DNA of 64,000 nt from Aurantiacibacter zhengii (lineage in GTDB: Bacteria; Pseudomonadota; Alphaproteobacteria; Sphingomonadales; Sphingomonadaceae). Below are positions 36,087 through 46,693 of the stretch, piece after piece. How positions within the stretch are numbered: position 1 is the stretch's first letter; every line of letters starts with the position of its first letter. The notes under the pieces are model-generated. The model saw only the letters and a list, made by a program, of their open reading frames with translations, had not been told where the DNA came from and did no database searches. The DNA is taken from assembly GCF_003584125.1 (NCBI RefSeq), contig NZ_QXFL01000006.1:124001-188000 (forward strand), read 5' to 3'. The position numbers and the translations under genes were made by a program.

Positions 36087-36136
36087 GGCCCTTGCCCTCT
36101 TTAGTTACAAGACTGGCAAGCAAGCCCTTGAGAAAA

Positions 36137-36213
36137 TGGGGCGATCGAGGGGTCTCGAACCCCCGACCTCCGGTACCACAAACCGGCGCTCTAACCAACT
36201 GAGCTACGATCGC
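36137..36213 (-). tRNA. tRNA-His (GTG)
   Basis: The minus-strand cloverleaf has acceptor GCGATCG/CGATCGC, anticodon stem CCGGT/ACCGG, loop TTGTGGT with anticodon GTG and T loop TTCGAGA. CCA is encoded. Position 73 is C, and the base before the acceptor stem (36214) is G, the extra G-1 that identifies tRNA-His. Confidence 0.95.
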
Positions 36214-36409
36214 CACAAGAACCAGGCACACATGCCGAGAGGCGGCCTGTTAGGGGTCTGCGCCGGTCGGTCAACCCGCATTCGGCGCGGGCGCGAGCCT
36301 GTTGCACAATTCATTGTTCGTGCAAAGTGAAAAGTGCGCGGAAACGCGCCAAACGCAAGAAAATTTCGCGGGCTTGAAAGCCCGTCGCCCTCCCCTAATG
36401 ATTACAAGC

Positions 36410-37042
36410 ATGACGACTCCGGGCAACACCTCCCCCGCCATCCTGATGCAGGACAAGCGCGTGCGGCACGTGCCGAGCTCGCGGCTTACACTACTCACCG
36501 CTGCGGAGTTCCTCCCGCCGGACCTGTGTGAAGGGCTGATCGCGCTGATCGACAAGGACCGCCGCCCGTCCACTATCGCCGATGCCAACGGGGACGACTA
36601 CTTTCGCACGAGCGAAACCTGCGATCTCGATTCTGGAGAGCCGGCGGTCAAAGACCTCGAGAACAGGCTGTTCGCTTTGAACGGCATCGACCCGGCCCAT
36701 GGCGAACCGGTGCAGGGCCAGCGCTACGCGGTGGGCCAGGAGTTCAAGGCGCATACCGACTATTTCGAACCGCAAGGTGCCGATTTCGAGAAATACTGCG
36801 GCGTTGCCGGAAACCGGACCTGGACCTTCATGGTCTATCTGAACAAGGTCGAAGCGGGCGGTGCCACCCGCTTCAAGGTCATCGGCAAGACATTCCAGCC
36901 CGAGACCGGGCGTCTGCTATGCTGGGACAACAAGCGGCCAGACGGCACCTGTAACGCCGCCACTCTGCATCATGGCATGAAAGTGCGCGCCGGGGTGAAA
37001 TACGTGATTACCAAGTGGTATCGCGAAAGGCCGTGGGGCTAA
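36410..37042 (+). CDS. 2-oxoglutarate/Fe(II) oxygenase, prolyl 4-hydroxylase-like
   Basis: A 210-residue protein with the double-stranded beta-helix of Fe(II)/2OG oxygenases. The iron ligands are H115-x-D117 in AHTDYFE and a His in TLHHGMKV (187 or 188). K197 in GVKYVITKWYRER is the 2-oxoglutarate ligand position. The order and the WTFMVYLN block fit the prolyl 4-hydroxylase alpha-like group. The protein substrate is unknown. The start MTTPGNTSP is chosen as the last ATG before the domain; ATGs at 36398 and 36302 are in frame. Confidence 0.85.
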   Translation: MTTPGNTSPAILMQDKRVRHVPSSRLTLLTAAEFLPPDLCEGLIALIDKDRRPSTIADANGDDYFRTSETCDLDSGEPAVKDLENRLFALNGIDPAHGEPVQGQRYAVGQEFKAHTDYFEPQGADFEKYCGVAGNRTWTFMVYLNKVEAGGATRFKVIGKTFQPETGRLLCWDNKRPDGTCNAATLHHGMKVRAGVKYVITKWYRERPWG

Positions 37043-37055
37043 CCTGAAACAAAAA

Positions 37056-37080
37056 GGGCGGCCCCGCAGGACCGCCCTTT
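37056..37080 (+). terminator. Bidirectional hairpin terminator
   Basis: GGGCGG (37056-37061) pairs with CCGCCC (37072-37077), followed by TTT. AAAAA precedes the stem, giving a T run on the minus strand. It serves the oxygenase gene and the convergent rpmE. Confidence 0.75.
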
Positions 37081-37110
37081 CATGAATTCGTCGCCACGTC
37101 GCGAAGAAGC

Positions 37111-37338
37111 TTACTTCTTCTTGAGCGAAAGACCGCCGAAGCGCTTGTTGAACTGGGCAACGCGGCCGCCGTCCTGAAGGCGCTGCGGACCGCCGGTCCA
37201 GGCCGGGTGGCTGGTCGGGTCGATTTCGAGATTCATCGTATCGCCCTCGCTGCCCCAGGTGGAGCGCGTCTGGAATTCGGTACCATCGGTCATCTTGACG
37301 TTGATCATATGGTAATCGGGGTGCGTATCGGCCTTCAT
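37111..37338 (-). CDS. rpmE: 50S ribosomal protein L31
   Basis: A 75-residue ribosomal protein: [43 protein letters not shown], ending in a lysine cluster. It has no CxxC zinc pairs, as is usual for the alphaproteobacterial form. The ATG at 37338 is chosen from the family start; the frame upstream is not family-like. It ends at a bidirectional terminator and lies downstream of fabZ. Confidence 0.97.
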   Translation of the reverse strand: MKADTHPDYHMINVKMTDGTEFQTRSTWGSEGDTMNLEIDPTSHPAWTGGPQRLQDGGRVAQFNKRFGGLSLKKK

Positions 37339-37433
37339 GGCATTGTCCTTTGCGTTCGACCGGTTCCGACCGATCTGCAGATGGGTATTTCGAGAAGGCG
37401 CGCGGTTAGCGACCAAGCACGCCAATTGCAACC

Positions 37434-37889
37434 TTATTCGGGCGGATCGGCGATCATCGCGGTGAAGCTGACATCGCAGGTCACCTTGTCATCGACGCTT
37501 GCCTTGCCTTCGAACTTGCAGATCTTGCTGCGTTGCTGGGTGAAGGCAACGTCCAGCTTCAACAGGCAGCCGGGCAACACCGGGGCGCGAAACTTGGCGT
37601 TCTCTATCGCCATGAAATAGACGAGCTTGCCGCTGTCGGCCAGATCGAGCGTTTCAATCCCGAGAATACCCGCGGCCTGTGCCAGCGCCTCGATCTGCAA
37701 CACGCCTGGCATGATCGGACGGCCGGGAAAGTGCCCCTGGAAGAAACCTTCATTGAAGGTCACTGCCTTGGTGGCGCTGATCCGTTCCCCCTTCACCAGC
37801 TCGTCGACCCGGTCGACGAGCAGCATGGGGTAACGATGGGGCAGAGCCTTGAGAATCCTTACGACGTCGTAATCCGGCGTTTCGCTCAT
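37434..37889 (-). CDS. fabZ: 3-hydroxyacyl-ACP dehydratase FabZ
   Basis: A 151-residue hot-dog-fold enzyme that dehydrates 3-hydroxyacyl-ACP in fatty acid synthesis. Catalytic H53 in GHFPGRP and E67 in IEALAQAAG are present. The ATG at 37889 gives the family start. It lies 23 nt downstream of ompH in the envelope cluster bamA-ompH-fabZ. The usual lpxD, lpxA and lpxB genes are absent from this cluster, as expected for sphingomonads that use glycosphingolipids in place of LPS. Confidence 0.96.
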   Translation of the reverse strand: MSETPDYDVVRILKALPHRYPMLLVDRVDELVKGERISATKAVTFNEGFFQGHFPGRPIMPGVLQIEALAQAAGILGIETLDLADSGKLVYFMAIENAKFRAPVLPGCLLKLDVAFTQQRSKICKFEGKASVDDKVTCDVSFTAMIADPPE

Positions 37890-37912
37890 GACCCTGCCCC
37901 TTCGAACTTGAC

Positions 37913-38581
37913 TTAGCGGCCGGTTGCAGCCGGCTGCTGCGGTGCAGCGGCCTGGGCAGCTGCGGCGGCTTCCTGCTGGGCACGCAATTCGGCCGGCAGC
38001 CAACCGTTGGGCGGAACCAACTGAGCGGTGGGAATCAGCGAATTGAGCTGAGCCAGAACGGCTTCGTTCAGGTTGTGACTGGCTTCTGCGTGAAGAATGG
38101 TTTCCGGCGAGATGACGAGGGTCACACCCTGCGCGCGCGCGGCATTCTGGATAGCCGTGCCCAGCTGATCGCGAATCTGTTCTTCGACATAGGCCTGGCT
38201 CAGTGCGACCGGTGCGAGAATCTGCTGCAGTTCGTTCTGGCCGTTCTGCTGTATCTGCTGGATCTGGGCGGCCTGCTGCTGCAACGCTGCCTGGTCTGCA
38301 TTGGGCTGCTGACGGGCGGTGTTGAAAGCCTGCACCAGCGGATCGAGCTGCGCCTGAATGGCGGCGCGACGGGTCTCAGCCTGCTGGAACTGCGCGGCAT
38401 AAGTCGTCTGGCGCTGTTGCTGCGCGGTCTGGTAAGCCGAGGAATTGGCAACCACGGCCGTCACGTTGACGAATCCGACACGCTGGTTTTCCTGGGCAGC
38501 TGCGGGTGCAACGGTAACGGGCGCGACAACTGTCGCGGCAGCGAGAACGGCACCGAGCGCCGATTTCATGACAATATTCAT
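37913..38581 (-). CDS. OmpH/Skp family periplasmic chaperone
   Basis: A 222-residue protein with a signal peptide ending at APAAAQ (about 1-29). A long Gln/Ala-rich coiled-coil (about 50-130) follows, and a Pro/Ala/Gln tail. The OmpH/Skp pattern is [21 protein letters not shown]. It should hold unfolded outer-membrane proteins on their way to BamA. Its ATG overlaps the bamA stop (TAATG). The tail is longer and more Gln-rich than in E. coli Skp. Confidence 0.88.
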   Translation of the reverse strand: MNIVMKSALGAVLAAATVVAPVTVAPAAAQENQRVGFVNVTAVVANSSAYQTAQQQRQTTYAAQFQQAETRRAAIQAQLDPLVQAFNTARQQPNADQAALQQQAAQIQQIQQNGQNELQQILAPVALSQAYVEEQIRDQLGTAIQNAARAQGVTLVISPETILHAEASHNLNEAVLAQLNSLIPTAQLVPPNGWLPAELRAQQEAAAAAQAAAPQQPAATGR

Positions 38582-41286
38582 TAGAATTGCGTTCCTACGT
38601 TGAAGGAAAAGGTTTTCGTTTCGTCCCCGCGCTCAGATAGCACATCGTAAGCTACATCGATCCTGAACGGACCGAAGGGCGAGTTCCAGTTCACGCCGAT
38701 ACCCGCGGTGACGCGAGGCGAAGGCGTGTCACCAAGGAATTCCTCGGTAAACGGCGGAAGCTGCTGGCCTGCAGGTTCGTTAACGCGGCCATCAGGTCCC
38801 ACGAGGTTGGTGGTGAGCAACGACCCGATGATCTGGCCATTGTCGCCAAGGATGGTCTGCACGTATAGGGGATTGCCCTGCCCGTCGCGTTGCGGGATGA
38901 ACAGGCCGTCCGGCAGCGGGCTCTGGGTGAGCTGCGGCGTGTCCACGTTGAACACGGAGCCGACATCGACGAAAACCGACGGACGCAAGCCCAATTCGCG
39001 CGCGCCAGAACCCAGAGGAATCTCGATTTCCGCACGGGCAAGGTAATAGGCCTCGCCGCCCAGCGCATCATCCTGGTTGCGGCGATCACCCAGCGGAATC
39101 AGGACCTGGTTGTTGTTCTCGTCACGCTCGTAGAAGCGGCGGACCACGCGCGGGCCTACGCCGCGAATGTCGAAACCGCGGATCTGGCCTTCACCAAGGA
39201 AGAAGCGGTCCGTAAGCAGCACGTCGTCGCCAAGACCATTGATGTAGCCGCCTTCCAGGCGGAGCGAGCCGATGAAGCCCGCGCCCAGCGGCCAATACTT
39301 GGCGGCATTTACGCGAGTGCGGACATAGCGCGTGTCCCCGCCCAGTCCGGCGAACTGCAACTGGAGCTGCACGTTCTCACCGCGAGTCGGGCGAATACGG
39401 CTGTCTAGCGTGCTGTAATTCAGCGTGAGGCCGAGGATGGACTGCAAACGGTCGCCCAGCGCGTCGCACAGGTAGCGTCCTGCCAGCAGCGGCTCGCACT
39501 GCGACACCCCGTCTCCGTCGAAATCGGCGAAGAACTGCTGTTCCGCCACGGTCACCTGCTGGTAGTTCAGCGTATAGCTGCCCAGCAAGCTCATGTATTC
39601 AGTGAGCGGAACACCCATGCGCAGAGAGATGCCGGTCGTGGCCTGCTCGTACGTCGCATTCCGGCGGTTGAAGTACCCGTTATTGTAATCCTGGCGGTAG
39701 ATGTCGAAGCCCAGCGCGATATCGCGGTCGAACACCTTGGGCTCTGTAAAGCTGATGTTCGCCGATCGCGAATAGCGCGAATAGTTGACGCCAAGACCGA
39801 TGGTCTGGCCGCGACCACGGAAGTTGTTCTGCCGGATCGAGCCGTTGAAAATGAAGCTTTCGAGCGAGGAGAAGCCAGCCGACAGTGAAAGTTCGCCGGT
39901 CGGCTCTTCCTGCACGTTGGCCTGCAGGATGATGCGGTCGGGGCTGGAACCTTCGACCTGCTCGACCTCGAAGTTTTCCTGGAAATAGCCCAGCGAATTT
40001 ATGCGAGCGGACGAACGGGCAACTTGCAGCGAGCTGAAGGCATCGCCCTCCGCGATACGGAACTCGCGACGGATCACCTTATCCTGCGTGAGCGTATTGC
40101 CGTTGATCTCGATCGCCTCGACATAGACGCGCGGCGCGTCGGCCACGGTGAAGGTCACGTCCATCGTGCGGGTTTCGGGATTGCGCGTGATACGCGGGCG
40201 CACGTCGGCAAAGGCGTAGCCAAAGGCACCGGCGGTCTCGGTCAGACCTTCTATGGTGTTGTCGATGAGTTCGGCATTATACCAGTCGCCGTTCTCCATC
40301 GAGAGACCGGCAGAAAGCTGCTCGGAAGAGAAGTCGCGCAACTGGCTGACGACTTCGACATCGCCGAATTTGTAACGCTCGCCCTCTTCGACGACGTAGG
40401 TGATGATGAAGTCGCGCTTGTCCGGGGTCAGTTCGGCCACTGCGGAAACGACGCGGAAATCGGCATAGCCTTCGGTCAGGTAAAACTGGCGCAGTTTCTG
40501 CTGGTCGAAGGCAAGGCGATCAGGATCGTAGCTGGTGTTGGAGCTGAAGAGGGCAAACAGACTGTCTTCGCGCGTCACCATCTCGTCGCGCAGGTCACCG
40601 TCGGAGAACACCTCGTTACCGATGATGTTGATCTGGCGAACCTTGGACTTGGGACCTTCGGAAATCTCGAAGATCACGTCCACGCGGTTCTGGTCCAGCA
40701 TGACCATCTGCGGCTCTACCGTTGCGGCAAAACGGCCCTGCCGCTTGTACAGCTCGATAATGCGGGCAACGTCGGCACGCACGCGGCTGCGGGTGAAGAT
40801 CTGGCGGGGCGCCAGGTTAATTTCGGGTACGATCTTATCGTTATCGATCCTGCGGTTGCCCTCCAGGATGATGCGGTTGATGATCGGGTTTTCCTCCACC
40901 GTGATAACGACCGCGCCGGTATCTTCGTTGAAGGCAATCTGGAAGTCGGCGAACAGTTCGGTCTGCGCGAGATCGAGCAGCGCCTGGTCACCGGCCGCAG
41001 CCGTATAGGTCTGGCCGGGTCGCAGCTGGATGTAGGAAACGATCGTTTCCGGCTCCAGCCGCTGGGCACCAGCTACGGCGATCGACCGGATGAGGTTGTC
41101 CTGCTGCGCCTGCGGAACCTCCGCCTGAGCAGTGGCAGCATCCTCCTGCTGCGTGGCGGCCGTCGACTGCGCCTGCGCATCGACATCCTGTGCCAGCGCC
41201 TGCGCGGGCAATCCTGCAAGCATCGTGCAACCCAGCAGGGTCGCCGCGTAATGCTGGGAAATTATCGTCCTGGCCTTGGAACCCAT
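38581..41286 (-). CDS. bamA: Outer membrane protein assembly factor BamA
   Basis: A 901-residue Omp85 protein: signal peptide (about 1-32), a Gln/Ala-rich linker, five POTRA domains (about 60-400) and a 16-stranded beta-barrel ending in phenylalanine (FSFNVGTQF). It folds and inserts outer-membrane proteins. The start MGSKARTII at 41286 is preferred over the upstream ATG because the signal peptide then begins normally. It lies downstream of rseP and upstream of ompH, the conserved order. Confidence 0.96.
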   Translation of the reverse strand: MGSKARTIISQHYAATLLGCTMLAGLPAQALAQDVDAQAQSTAATQQEDAATAQAEVPQAQQDNLIRSIAVAGAQRLEPETIVSYIQLRPGQTYTAAAGDQALLDLAQTELFADFQIAFNEDTGAVVITVEENPIINRIILEGNRRIDNDKIVPEINLAPRQIFTRSRVRADVARIIELYKRQGRFAATVEPQMVMLDQNRVDVIFEISEGPKSKVRQINIIGNEVFSDGDLRDEMVTREDSLFALFSSNTSYDPDRLAFDQQKLRQFYLTEGYADFRVVSAVAELTPDKRDFIITYVVEEGERYKFGDVEVVSQLRDFSSEQLSAGLSMENGDWYNAELIDNTIEGLTETAGAFGYAFADVRPRITRNPETRTMDVTFTVADAPRVYVEAIEINGNTLTQDKVIRREFRIAEGDAFSSLQVARSSARINSLGYFQENFEVEQVEGSSPDRIILQANVQEEPTGELSLSAGFSSLESFIFNGSIRQNNFRGRGQTIGLGVNYSRYSRSANISFTEPKVFDRDIALGFDIYRQDYNNGYFNRRNATYEQATTGISLRMGVPLTEYMSLLGSYTLNYQQVTVAEQQFFADFDGDGVSQCEPLLAGRYLCDALGDRLQSILGLTLNYSTLDSRIRPTRGENVQLQLQFAGLGGDTRYVRTRVNAAKYWPLGAGFIGSLRLEGGYINGLGDDVLLTDRFFLGEGQIRGFDIRGVGPRVVRRFYERDENNNQVLIPLGDRRNQDDALGGEAYYLARAEIEIPLGSGARELGLRPSVFVDVGSVFNVDTPQLTQSPLPDGLFIPQRDGQGNPLYVQTILGDNGQIIGSLLTTNLVGPDGRVNEPAGQQLPPFTEEFLGDTPSPRVTAGIGVNWNSPFGPFRIDVAYDVLSERGDETKTFSFNVGTQF

Positions 41287-41475
41287 TATCCGTCCACTCT
41301 TGTCGACACTATCGCATCGGCGAGGCGGTAAACTGGTACGCCCACCCCCTGCGAGCATCAGTTACCTGTCTCAATCGCGAAAAGCGCCCTTGCCCGATGC
41401 CAGTCTGGCAATCAAGTTAAGTTGCCCCATTTCGCGCGATAAGTGCCTTTCTATCCCCACTCGGGCTTGCAAAGC

Positions 41476-42600
41476 CTAGCTGCCGAAAATCGGCAATTTG
41501 GCAATATCGATGACGGTCACGAACAGCATCAGTCCCAGCACGAGAGCCATGCCGGTACGGAATGCGAGTTCCTGACTACGCGGGCTGGCTGGCTTCCGAC
41601 GGATCGCCTCGACCGCGTAGAAAGCCAGGTGCCCGCCGTCGAGTGCGGGAATTGGCAGCAGGTTGATGAATGCCAAATTAAGTGAAATCAGTGCGGCGAA
41701 GCTGGTGAACTCCAGCCATCCCAGGCTCAGCTGCTCTCCGGAAACTTTCGCAATCGTGATCGGCCCGCCAAGCTCCTTCACGGAGCGATCGCCGACTACG
41801 ATCTGCTTGATACCGACCAGCATCATGTCCACCGTATCGAGTGACTGATGCCACGCCATGCCTACCGCGGTGATCGGCCCAACCGGTTCGAAAACGGGTT
41901 CGACCGCAGAGCCATAAACACCGATGACCCCCACGATGGTGGCATTGCCGAACTGGTCCACGCGCTCGTCAGACAAGGTGGTGACGGGAATGGTCACATT
42001 CTCGCCTCCGCGCTCGACGGTTACGTCCAGTTCGGTCTCGGGATAGAGCATGACCTCCATCACCAGATCGCGGTAAGAGCCCACCGCTTCGCCATCTACG
42101 GCGACGATCCTGTCGCCGACGCGCAAGCCCGCCTGCTGCGCGGGCGAGTTTTCGGAGAAGCTCGAGATGACGGTTTCCTGCGCCTGTTCCGTCGCAACAG
42201 GCCGCCCGAAAACCATGAAGAATGCCGCGAAGATGGCCAGCGCCACGATCACGTTTGCCACCGGACCTGCTGCCACTATCAAGGCGCGCTTCCACAAGGC
42301 CGCATTCTGGAAATCGCCCTCTCGCACGGGCGCATCTGCATCCGGCACGCTGGCAGGGTTCATGTCACCCTGGAACTGGACATAGCCGCCCAAGGGCAGC
42401 GCCGAGAGCTTCCAGCGGGTACCGCGCTTGTCGGTATATCCGGCGATTTCCTTGCCGAACCCGACCGAAAACGCCTCCGCCCCAACGCCAAACCAGCGGC
42501 CGACGAGGTAGTGGCCCAGTTCGTGCAGAACGACCAGCGGGCCAAGCATCAGCAGGAAGCCGAAGATATAGACCCAGAATGGCAGCGTTTCGAAATTCAC
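41476..42600 (-). CDS. rseP: Site-2 RIP metalloprotease RseP
   Basis: A 374-residue intramembrane zinc protease. Zinc motif H26-E-L-G-H30 in the first helix, a periplasmic PDZ domain (about 125-210), and the third zinc ligand in LLPIPALDGGHLAF. It cleaves anti-sigma factors or signal-peptide remnants within the membrane. It follows dxr by 1 nt. A 189-nt gap to bamA has no gene and may hold a bamA promoter. Confidence 0.95.
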   Translation of the reverse strand: MNFETLPFWVYIFGFLLMLGPLVVLHELGHYLVGRWFGVGAEAFSVGFGKEIAGYTDKRGTRWKLSALPLGGYVQFQGDMNPASVPDADAPVREGDFQNAALWKRALIVAAGPVANVIVALAIFAAFFMVFGRPVATEQAQETVISSFSENSPAQQAGLRVGDRIVAVDGEAVGSYRDLVMEVMLYPETELDVTVERGGENVTIPVTTLSDERVDQFGNATIVGVIGVYGSAVEPVFEPVGPITAVGMAWHQSLDTVDMMLVGIKQIVVGDRSVKELGGPITIAKVSGEQLSLGWLEFTSFAALISLNLAFINLLPIPALDGGHLAFYAVEAIRRKPASPRSQELAFRTGMALVLGLMLFVTVIDIAKLPIFGS

Positions 42601-42601
42601 G

Positions 42602-43762
42602 TCAGGCTATCTCCAGCATTTCCCCGGCGCGCGCCCTCGCCTCTGCATCGACAGCGAGTACGTCGTCGAGCGTTTGTGGCGCAGGGGGCGCGTAATTGTC
42701 GAGAGTTCTGGCAGATAATGCCGAAATTTGCGTGAACCTGATCTGACCGGCAAGAAATGCGGCCACCGCCACTTCGTTTGCGGCATTGAGAACGGCGGGA
42801 GTGCCGCCCCCTGCGTGGGCGGCTTCGCGGGCCAGCTTCGTCGCGGGAAACCGCTCTTCGTCGGGGGCGAAGAAGCTGAGTTCGCCGATCTTTGCAAGAT
42901 CCAGCGGCTTGCAATTGGTATCCATTCGCGCCGGGTATGCCAGCGTCGAGGCGATCGGAACGCGCATGTCGCTGGGGCCAAGCTGAGCCAGCGTGGAACC
43001 GTCGCGGTATTCCACCATCGAATGGATCACGCTTTGCGGGTGGACGATGATGCGCAGCCGGTCCAGCCCCACGGGGAACAGGTGGAATGCCTCGATGAAT
43101 TCCAGCCCCTTGTTCATCATCGTGGCGGAATCGACGCTGATCTTTGCGCCCATGTCCCAGTTAGGGTGGGCAACGGCCTGGGAAGGGGTCGCAGCGTCCA
43201 GTTCTTCCAACGTTTTCGTACGGAACGGCCCGCCGCTGGCGGTCAGAGTGATCCAGCGTACATCGTCGATGTTATTACCCGCAAGGCACTGGAAAATAGC
43301 GTTATGCTCGCTGTCGACCGGCAGCAGCGCGGTGCCGTGCTGCGCGACCAGTCGGGTCATTACCTCGCCCGCAGAAACCAGCGCTTCCTTGTTTGCGAGA
43401 GCGACCGTGTTGCCCTGCTCTATCGCGCGCATGGTGGGCGCCAGCCCTGCGCAGCCGACGATGGCAGCGACGGTTATGTCGACAGGACGCGCGGCGGCAT
43501 CGCACAGCGCTTCGCGCCCGCCGGCCGCCTCGACCCCTGTTCCAGCAAGGTGCTGCTTGAGTTCAGGCAGGCAGGCCTCGTCCCCTACCACCGCGATCTC
43601 GGCCTCGAATTCGATGGCGAGCTTCGCCAGCTTCTCCGCCGAGCAATTGGCGCTCAGCGCGCGCACGGTCCAGTTGGCGCGATCATTGCGGATAAGATCG
43701 AGCGTGGAATCGCCGATGGAGCCGGTCGCACCGAGAAGAGAGATGGAGCGGGGTTCGCTCAT
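42602..43762 (-). CDS. dxr: 1-deoxy-D-xylulose 5-phosphate reductoisomerase
   Basis: A 386-residue enzyme of the MEP isoprenoid pathway. The NADPH fold is [11 protein letters not shown] at the start. The active-site blocks are [35 protein letters not shown] and [12 protein letters not shown]. It supplies precursors for undecaprenyl phosphate made by uppS two genes upstream. It overlaps cdsA by 4 nt. Confidence 0.97.
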   Translation of the reverse strand: MSEPRSISLLGATGSIGDSTLDLIRNDRANWTVRALSANCSAEKLAKLAIEFEAEIAVVGDEACLPELKQHLAGTGVEAAGGREALCDAAARPVDITVAAIVGCAGLAPTMRAIEQGNTVALANKEALVSAGEVMTRLVAQHGTALLPVDSEHNAIFQCLAGNNIDDVRWITLTASGGPFRTKTLEELDAATPSQAVAHPNWDMGAKISVDSATMMNKGLEFIEAFHLFPVGLDRLRIIVHPQSVIHSMVEYRDGSTLAQLGPSDMRVPIASTLAYPARMDTNCKPLDLAKIGELSFFAPDEERFPATKLAREAAHAGGGTPAVLNAANEVAVAAFLAGQIRFTQISALSARTLDNYAPPAPQTLDDVLAVDAEARARAGEMLEIA

Positions 43763-44544
43763 AAATCACTTACAGTCATAAGATGCGAGATAAGCACTGC
43801 TCCGGTTACATTTGCAACCGCCAGCAATCCATCGAGCCGGTCGAACAAGCCGCCGTGACCTGGAATCAACTTGCCGGAATCCTTGAGACCCGCGCGGCGT
43901 TTCATCCAGCTTTCGAGAAAGTCTCCGGCCTGCGCGACAACCGCCAGCAGCGCGCCTGCGATCATGCCGCCGACCAGCGGGACCGGCATTCCGGTATCCT
44001 GCATGGAAATATAGGCCACGACCAGCGCTGCGCAGATCATGCCGCCAAACAACCCGGCCCATGTCTTCGATGGACTGATGGCCGGGGCGATTTTCGGGCC
44101 GCCGATTGTACGCCCGCTGAAGTAGGCGCCGGTATCCGTTGCGATAACGATAGCGACAATGCCGATCAGGGCCCACGGGAGCTGCCCCTCGGAAAGGCCC
44201 ATCGCTTCGCCGTTCCCGAGCACGCCGATGATGGCCGCTCCGAACCCGATATAAAGGACGCCCAGCACAAGAGCGATCACGCGCCACAACGGGCTCTTGG
44301 TAATGCGCCAGACGATCGCGCTCCATTCGTAGAACACGCCCAGGCCGAGCAAACCCGCAAAGATTGACCAGATCCAGCCCCCGGCCCAGATAGCGCCCGC
44401 GACGATGGCAAGCATCACCACCGCGCTGGCGGCACGTTTCGGCAAATCGCCGGTGCGCACCGAGATCGGAACGGTGACAGCCTTCCTGGCGTAGCGCTTT
44501 ATCCGGTCGCGCTTGCGTTCGTTTGCGAGGTCAGCGTCCTCCAT
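43759..44544 (-). CDS. cdsA: Phosphatidate cytidylyltransferase
   Basis: A 261-residue membrane enzyme making CDP-diacylglycerol, the substrate of PgsA and PssA. It has about seven membrane segments and the family signature near the C-terminus ([20 protein letters not shown], then GLFDRLD). The start [13 protein letters not shown] at 44544 overlaps the end of uppS by 14 nt. The hydrophilic N-terminal 30 residues are normal for alphaproteobacterial CdsA. Confidence 0.95.
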   Translation of the reverse strand: MEDADLANERKRDRIKRYARKAVTVPISVRTGDLPKRAASAVVMLAIVAGAIWAGGWIWSIFAGLLGLGVFYEWSAIVWRITKSPLWRVIALVLGVLYIGFGAAIIGVLGNGEAMGLSEGQLPWALIGIVAIVIATDTGAYFSGRTIGGPKIAPAISPSKTWAGLFGGMICAALVVAYISMQDTGMPVPLVGGMIAGALLAVVAQAGDFLESWMKRRAGLKDSGKLIPGHGGLFDRLDGLLAVANVTGAVLISHLMTVSDL

Positions 44545-45211
44545 ATCGGCGCTCCCTCCTTGCGAATTCCTCGCAGGCCGCGCGCAGTTGTTCTTCGCCG
44601 AAATCGGGCCAGAGCACGTCCATGAACAGCATCTCGGCATAGGCCGACTGCCACAGCAGGAAGTTCGACAGGCGCACTTCGCCGCTGGTTCGGATCAGCA
44701 GGTCGAGCGGCGGAAGGTCGGCGGTGTAGAGGTGGCGTTCGATGCCCTCGGGCGTAATATCGCCCTCCTCTGCCGCCAGCCGCGCGGCGCGGGCGATCTC
44801 CTGCTGCGCACCGTAGTTCAGCGCCACGGCCAGCGTACGCTCGCCATTCTTCGTGCGGTCCAGCGCGTCTTCAAGCTTTTCGACAATGTCGGGCGCAAAA
44901 GCCTTGTAATCGCCGATAATCTTCAGGCGCAGGCCATTCGCCACGAAGGCATCGAGCTCGCGTTCGATGAACCTGCGCATCAGGTTCATCAGGTCGGAAA
45001 TTTCGCCTTCCTCGCGCTTCCAGTTCTCGCTGCTGAAGGCATAGAGCGTCAGGCATTCGAGCCCAAGCGTCTTTGCCGCCTCGACCGTGCGCTTTACCGC
45101 GTCGCCGCCCGCCTTGTGCCCCATCGCGCGCGGCAGGGCGCGCTTCTTGGCCCAGCGTCCGTTGCCGTCCATGATGATCGCCACGTGGCGGGGTTGAGAA
45201 CTTTCGGACAC
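44531..45211 (-). CDS. uppS: Isoprenyl (undecaprenyl) diphosphate synthase
   Basis: A 226-residue cis-prenyltransferase. The diphosphate/Mg site is D15 in [10 protein letters not shown], with [13 protein letters not shown] and [18 protein letters not shown] as further family blocks. It builds the C55 carrier for peptidoglycan and surface polymers. It lies 21 nt downstream of frr in the frr-uppS-cdsA-dxr order that is conserved across proteobacteria. Confidence 0.97.
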   Translation of the reverse strand: MSESSQPRHVAIIMDGNGRWAKKRALPRAMGHKAGGDAVKRTVEAAKTLGLECLTLYAFSSENWKREEGEISDLMNLMRRFIERELDAFVANGLRLKIIGDYKAFAPDIVEKLEDALDRTKNGERTLAVALNYGAQQEIARAARLAAEEGDITPEGIERHLYTADLPPLDLLIRTSGEVRLSNFLLWQSAYAEMLFMDVLWPDFGEEQLRAACEEFARRERRYGGR

Positions 45212-45232
45212 GAGAAGAATGCTCCTGGCGCT

Positions 45233-45787
45233 TTACTGCGTCAGGATTTCCTGCACCTTCTTCTCGACCGTGGAATCGGTTTCGCTCACGTACTTGTCGG
45301 TGAGTTTCTGGACCTCGTCTTCCAGCCGCTTGCGATCGTCTTCCGAGATTTCCTTCTTCTTCTCGTCTTCCTTCAGCGCATCGTTGGCATCGCGGCGCAC
45401 GTTGCGAATGGCGATCTTGGCCTTCTCGCCATAGTCGGCAGCCAGCTTCGCCAGTTCCTTGCGGCGTTCCTCGTTCAGGTCCGGCAGCGGCAGGCGGATG
45501 GTCTGGCCGTCCTGCATGGGGTTGAGGCCGAGATTGGCCTTGGAAATGCCCTTCTCCACGGCGCTGACGTTTGCCTTGTCCCACACCTGCACGCTGAGCA
45601 TGCGCGGTTCGGGGGCGGAAACGGTCGCCACCTGGTTCAGCGGCATCATCGAGCCATAGACTTCGACCACCACGGGATCGAGCAGCGCGGTATTGGCGCG
45701 GCCCGTGCGCAGGCCTGAAAGATCCCCCTTCAGGCTCTCCACGGCGCCAGCCATGCGGCGCTCGATATCGGCCTTGTCGTATTTCAT
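45233..45787 (-). CDS. frr: Ribosome recycling factor
   Basis: A 184-residue protein that splits post-termination ribosomes with EF-G. The pattern LSGLRTGRANTALLDPVVVEVYG and IRLPLPDLNEERRKELAKLA is diagnostic. The ATG at 45787 lies 5 nt after the pyrH stop; the longer open frame runs into pyrH and is not family-like. Confidence 0.97.
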   Translation of the reverse strand: MKYDKADIERRMAGAVESLKGDLSGLRTGRANTALLDPVVVEVYGSMMPLNQVATVSAPEPRMLSVQVWDKANVSAVEKGISKANLGLNPMQDGQTIRLPLPDLNEERRKELAKLAADYGEKAKIAIRNVRRDANDALKEDEKKKEISEDDRKRLEDEVQKLTDKYVSETDSTVEKKVQEILTQ

Positions 45788-45792
45788 CGCTC

Positions 45793-46512
45793 TCAATCCT
45801 TCTTTACAATCGTCTGCACGCCCTCGCCCGCCAGCACCCGCGCCACATTGCCCCGTTCGCGGATCGAGAAGACCACGATGGGAATGGCGTTGTCGCGGCA
45901 CAGGGCAACAGCAGAAGCATCCATGACTTTCAGGTTATTTGCCAGCACCTTGTCATAGGTGACTGTCTCGAAACGGGTGGCATCGGGGTCGCGCTTGGGG
46001 TCGGCATCGTACACTCCGTCGACGCTGGTGCCTTTCAGCAGCGCATCGCAGCGCAGTTCCGCCGCGCGCAGGGCTGCACCGCTGTCAGTAGTGAAATAGG
46101 GTGCGCCCACGCCGGCTGCGAAAATGACAATGCGGCCCTTGGCAAGATGACGTTCTGCCCGGCGGCGGATCACCGGTTCGCAAACTTGGTCCATCTGGAT
46201 GGCGCTCTGCACGCGGGTGTCGACGCCCAGCTGCTCCAGCGCACTTTGCATGGCCAGCGCATTCATCACCGTCGCCAGCATGCCCATGTAATCGGCCTGC
46301 GCACGGTCCATCCCCTGAGCCGCGCCCGCCATGCCGCGGAAGATATTGCCGCCGCCGATGACAAGACAGATTTCCAGCCCTGTCTCCCGGGCTGCCTTCA
46401 CCTCTTCAGCCAGGCGCAGCACGTAGGCCGGGTCAATGCCGAACTCCTGCTCTCCCATCAGCACCTCGCCCGAAAGCTTGAGCAGGATGCGTTTGGCGTC
46501 GGGCAAGAGCAT
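45793..46512 (-). CDS. pyrH: UMP kinase
   Basis: A 239-residue amino acid kinase-fold enzyme that phosphorylates UMP. Blocks: [47 protein letters not shown] and [13 protein letters not shown]. It lies between tsf and frr in order; the cupin gene is inserted in the opposite direction between pyrH and tsf, which breaks the usual tsf-pyrH operon. Confidence 0.97.
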   Translation of the reverse strand: MLLPDAKRILLKLSGEVLMGEQEFGIDPAYVLRLAEEVKAARETGLEICLVIGGGNIFRGMAGAAQGMDRAQADYMGMLATVMNALAMQSALEQLGVDTRVQSAIQMDQVCEPVIRRRAERHLAKGRIVIFAAGVGAPYFTTDSGAALRAAELRCDALLKGTSVDGVYDADPKRDPDATRFETVTYDKVLANNLKVMDASAVALCRDNAIPIVVFSIRERGNVARVLAGEGVQTIVKKD

Positions 46513-46693
46513 GGGGGCAGATTCCTATCGGGCAGCGGGGTTTGCGGGCTTCTAGAGCGGACATGGCTTGATGCCAAGTGGCGAAGCCCGCGCGAGAATG
46601 CTTGCGTGCCTTCATCGGAAGAAATTCCGTTTGCCAAGTCGAACAAGCTCGCACACCTTTCTGTCTCTGCCCGAAGACCCAACGGAGACTCTC

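Noticed and set aside
40024-41331. 435-codon + strand frame
   Set aside because: Antisense to bamA, no recognisable domain.
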